Source: an uncultured Eubacteriales bacterium | GTDB lineage: Bacteria > Bacillota > Clostridia > Oscillospirales > Acutalibacteraceae | Length of the DNA stretch: 7,389 nucleotides | NCBI GenBank assembly: GCA_900320415.1 | Contig: ONSE01000064.1 | Location: forward strand, 1-7,389 | Reading direction: 5' to 3' | In this document: one piece after another, positions 5,466 to 7,389 of the stretch | Layout of the letters: the number at the start of each line of letters is the position of its first letter | Position numbering within the stretch: position 1 is the first letter of the stretch | Notes under the pieces: model-generated | The model's input: only the letters and a program-made list of their open reading frames with translations | Database searches by the model: none | Told to the model about the DNA's origin: nothing | Position numbers and translations under genes: made by a program

Positions 5466-6734
5466 ATGGGTATGACAATGTCTCAGAAGATCCTTGCGGC
5501 TCACGCGGGACTGGACGAGGTAAAGGCGGGTCAGCTGATCAACGCGCAGCTCGACATGGTGCTCGGCAACGACGTCACCTCGCCTGTGGCTATCAACGTG
5601 TTTGAGGAAAACGGCGCGACGGCGGTTTTTGACAACACCAAAATCGCGATGATCATGGATCACTTCACACCGAACAAGGATATCAAGGCGGCGACGCTCG
5701 TGAAGCAGACCAGAGCCTTCGCCAATCGATACGATATCAAGAATTTCATGGACGTCGGCATGATGGGCATCGAGCACGCGCTCCTGCCCGAAAAAGGTCT
5801 GGTCGGCCCCGGCTGCCTGTGCATCGGCGCGGACTCCCACACCTGCACCTACGGCGCTCTCGGCGCGTTCTCCACAGGCGTCGGCTCCACCGATATGGCG
5901 GCGGGCATGATCAGCGGCAAGGCATGGTTCAAGGTGCCCTCCGCGATCCGTTTCAACCTCGTCGGCAAGCCCAAGGGCTATGTCAGCGGCAAGGACGTGA
6001 TCCTCCACATCATCGGCATGATCGGCGTGGACGGCGCGCTCTATAAATCCATGGAGTTCACGGGCGAGGGCATTCAGTATCTCAATATGGACGACCGTCT
6101 CTGCATCGCGAACATGGCGATCGAGGCGGGAGCCAAGAACGGCATCTTCCCCGTGGACGACATCACCAGAGAATACTGCAGCGGCAGATATCAGGGAACT
6201 CCCGTCGAGTACACGGCGGACGAGGACGCGGTCTATGACGAGACCTACACCATCGATCTCGGAGAGATCCGCCCGACCGTCGCCTTCCCCCACCTGCCCG
6301 AGAATACAAAGACCGTCGACGAGATCGGCGAGAATGAAGTAAAGATCGACCAGTGCGTCATCGGCTCCTGCACCAACGGCAGGATCTCCGACCTCAGAGC
6401 GGCGGCGGAGATCTTCAAGGGCAAAAAAATCGCCAAGGGTGTGCGCTGCATTATCATCCCCGGCACGCAGAGCATCTGGCTGCAGGCAATGCACGAGGGT
6501 CTGTTTGACATCTTCGTAGAGGCAGGCGCGGTGGTTTCCACTCCGACCTGCGGCCCCTGCCTGGGCGGTCATATGGGAATCCTCGCGGCGGGCGAGAAGG
6601 CGGTTTCCACCACCAACCGCAACTTCGTGGGCAGAATGGGTCATGTGGACAGCGAGGTCTATCTCGCAAGCCCTGCCGTGGCGGCGGCAAGCGCGGTGGC
6701 AGGCTATATCGTTGACCCCGAGAAGGTAATGTAA
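5466..6734 (+). CDS. leuC: 3-isopropylmalate dehydratase large subunit
   Basis: With LeuD this subunit isomerises 2-isopropylmalate to 3-isopropylmalate, the second step of leucine synthesis, in the cytoplasm. At 422 residues it belongs to the shorter clostridial/archaeal LeuC class rather than the ~465-residue enterobacterial type. The three cysteines that hold the [4Fe-4S] cluster are present: Cys302 in VIGSCTNGR and Cys362 and Cys365 in TCGPCLGGH. Other aconitase-family signatures are MDHF (64-67) and GADSHTCTYGALGAFSTGVG (121-140). ATG 5466 lies 8 bases after AGGAGG (5452-5457). It follows the DUF4340 gene by 39 AT-rich bases with no hairpin terminator and no T-box-like leader, so readthrough from the ABC genes is plausible. 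Homoaconitase or another hydro-lyase of the same family is the main alternative. Confidence 0.93.
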   Translation: MGMTMSQKILAAHAGLDEVKAGQLINAQLDMVLGNDVTSPVAINVFEENGATAVFDNTKIAMIMDHFTPNKDIKAATLVKQTRAFANRYDIKNFMDVGMMGIEHALLPEKGLVGPGCLCIGADSHTCTYGALGAFSTGVGSTDMAAGMISGKAWFKVPSAIRFNLVGKPKGYVSGKDVILHIIGMIGVDGALYKSMEFTGEGIQYLNMDDRLCIANMAIEAGAKNGIFPVDDITREYCSGRYQGTPVEYTADEDAVYDETYTIDLGEIRPTVAFPHLPENTKTVDEIGENEVKIDQCVIGSCTNGRISDLRAAAEIFKGKKIAKGVRCIIIPGTQSIWLQAMHEGLFDIFVEAGAVVSTPTCGPCLGGHMGILAAGEKAVSTTNRNFVGRMGHVDSEVYLASPAVAAASAVAGYIVDPEKVM

Positions 6735-6747
6735 GGAGGAGAGCGCA

Positions 6748-7227
6748 ATGAACGCAAAAGGCAGAGTACATAAGTTTGGCGATAACGTCGATACCGACGT
6801 TATCATCCCCGCGAGATATCTGAACACCGCTTCCCACAAGGAGCTGGCGGCACACTGCATGGAGGACATCGACGCACAGTTTGTCAGCAAGGTGCAGGAG
6901 GGCGACATCATGGTTGCCGAGAAGAACTTCGGCTGCGGCTCCTCGCGTGAGCACGCGCCCATCGCCATCAAGGCGAGCGGCATCTCCTGCGTCATCGCCT
7001 CCACCTTCGCGCGGATTTTCTACCGCAACGCCATCAACATCGGTCTCCCGATTCTGGAGTGCGACGAGGCGGCAAAGGAGATCAAAGACGGCGACACCGT
7101 TTCGGTCAACTTCGACACGGGCGTCATCACCGACGAGACCACCGGAAAAACCTATCAGGCGGAGCCCTTCCCCGAGTTCATCCAGAACATCATCCAAAAG
7201 GGCGGTCTGATCAACTCGATTCTGTAA
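6748..7227 (+). CDS. leuD: 3-isopropylmalate dehydratase small subunit
   Basis: This 159-residue swivelling-domain subunit completes the LeuCD enzyme, closing over the iron-sulphur cluster of LeuC and supplying part of the substrate pocket. The family motifs DNVDTDVIIPARYL (12-25) and FGCGSSREHAP (61-71) are intact. The loop that separates isopropylmalate from homoaconitate enzymes reads YLNT (24-27); as I recall, homoaconitase has an Arg at the third position, so its absence favours isopropylmalate. The length is typical of the short LeuD class. The gene starts 13 bp after leuC, with AAGGAGG (6733-6739) overlapping the leuC stop, so the subunits are translationally linked. A strong terminator follows, so leuB is not the next gene on this transcript. 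Confidence 0.94.
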   Translation: MNAKGRVHKFGDNVDTDVIIPARYLNTASHKELAAHCMEDIDAQFVSKVQEGDIMVAEKNFGCGSSREHAPIAIKASGISCVIASTFARIFYRNAINIGLPILECDEAAKEIKDGDTVSVNFDTGVITDETTGKTYQAEPFPEFIQNIIQKGGLINSIL

Positions 7228-7245
7228 TTTTTAAATTTTTCCATG

Positions 7246-7276
7246 AGAGACCGGATTTGCTCCGGTCTCTTTTTTT
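7246..7276 (+). terminator. Rho-independent terminator after leuD
   Basis: AGAGACCGGA (7246-7255) and TCCGGTCTCT (7261-7270) form a perfect 10-bp stem with a TTTGC loop, followed by a run of seven T (7270-7276). It lies 18 bp after the leuD stop codon and would end the transcript of the ABC-leuCD group. Confidence 0.95.
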
Positions 7277-7290
7277 GGAGTGGAAAGCGG

Positions 7291-7318
7291 ACAGTGTTCA
7301 GTAATCAGTTATCAGTTC
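7291..7318 (-). repeat. Degenerate heptad repeats downstream of leuD
   Basis: On the plus strand the units read ACAGTGT, TCAGTAA, TCAGTTA and TCAGTTC, a seven-base periodicity built on TCAGT(T/A)A. The minus-strand form (AACTGAT-like) matches the CACTGAT units at 627-640. The tract is preceded by TGGAAAGCGGACAG (7281-7294), a near-copy of 611-623. It lies in the spacer after the terminator, and its function is unknown. Confidence 0.5.
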
Positions 7319-7389
7319 AGCAAAACCTTTCCGAGAAAAATGGGATTGGTGAGGGTCTGATGAACATCCGGCGCGAAAACGGAGGGCTG

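Noticed and set aside
3573..7004. A 1143-codon open frame on the minus strand
   Set aside because: It lies entirely opposite four well-supported genes, starts and stops inside them without regard to their boundaries, and has the biased composition (rich in Val, Ala, Asp, His, Arg, Gly) of the antisense of GC-rich codons. No domain or ribosome-binding site supports it.
7339..7389. A six-codon frame at 7339 whose TGA overlaps an ATG at 7360 that stays open to the window edge
   Set aside because: Only about ten codons are visible after 7360, and the GAGGG upstream is badly spaced at 4 bases; not enough to call a gene.

Overview
The window looks like a chromosomal segment of a spore-forming Clostridia member, plausibly a gut Oscillospiraceae/Ruminococcaceae-type organism. 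The coding sequences are GC-rich, the spacers between transcription units are AT-rich, Shine-Dalgarno sites are strong (AGGAGG), and there is a sporulation gene (spoVAE). The leucine-pathway isomerase is the short two-subunit type common in Clostridia and archaea. The family-level placement is inference.

Layout. Positions 1-236 hold no convincing gene. They carry two copies of a ~37-38 bp direct repeat, an AT-rich inverted repeat and a promoter-like sequence, and the second repeat copy ends exactly against the stop codon of the next gene. Positions 237-593 (minus strand) are spoVAE, encoding a membrane subunit of the SpoVA dipicolinic-acid channel, here without spoVAC/spoVAD directly upstream. 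Positions 594-788 are the divergent intergenic region, with a heptad repeat and an 8-bp inverted repeat that may be an operator.

From 789 to 7227 six genes run on the plus strand with gaps of 1, 12, -1, 39 and 13 bp. The first four form a Gld-type ABC system: a GldA-like ATPase, a GldF-like ABC-2 permease, a GldG-like auxiliary protein anchored at both ends, and a DUF4340 protein with one N-terminal membrane anchor and two to three repeated beta-rich modules. The last two are leuC and leuD, the subunits of 3-isopropylmalate dehydratase. A strong intrinsic terminator (7246-7276) follows leuD. I see no terminator and no convincing promoter between the ABC genes and leuCD, so all six may share a transcript.

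The ATPase would power the permease, while the GldG-like and DUF4340 proteins would supply large domains outside the membrane. The substrate is unknown; in Bacteroidetes GldA/F/G are tied to gliding, which is not an expected role here. LeuCD catalyses the second step of leucine biosynthesis. The last ~110 bp contain degenerate heptad repeats and no recognisable gene. The least explained items are the repeat family beside spoVAE, the matched repeats that bracket the operon, and the function of the Gld-like system with its leuCD linkage.
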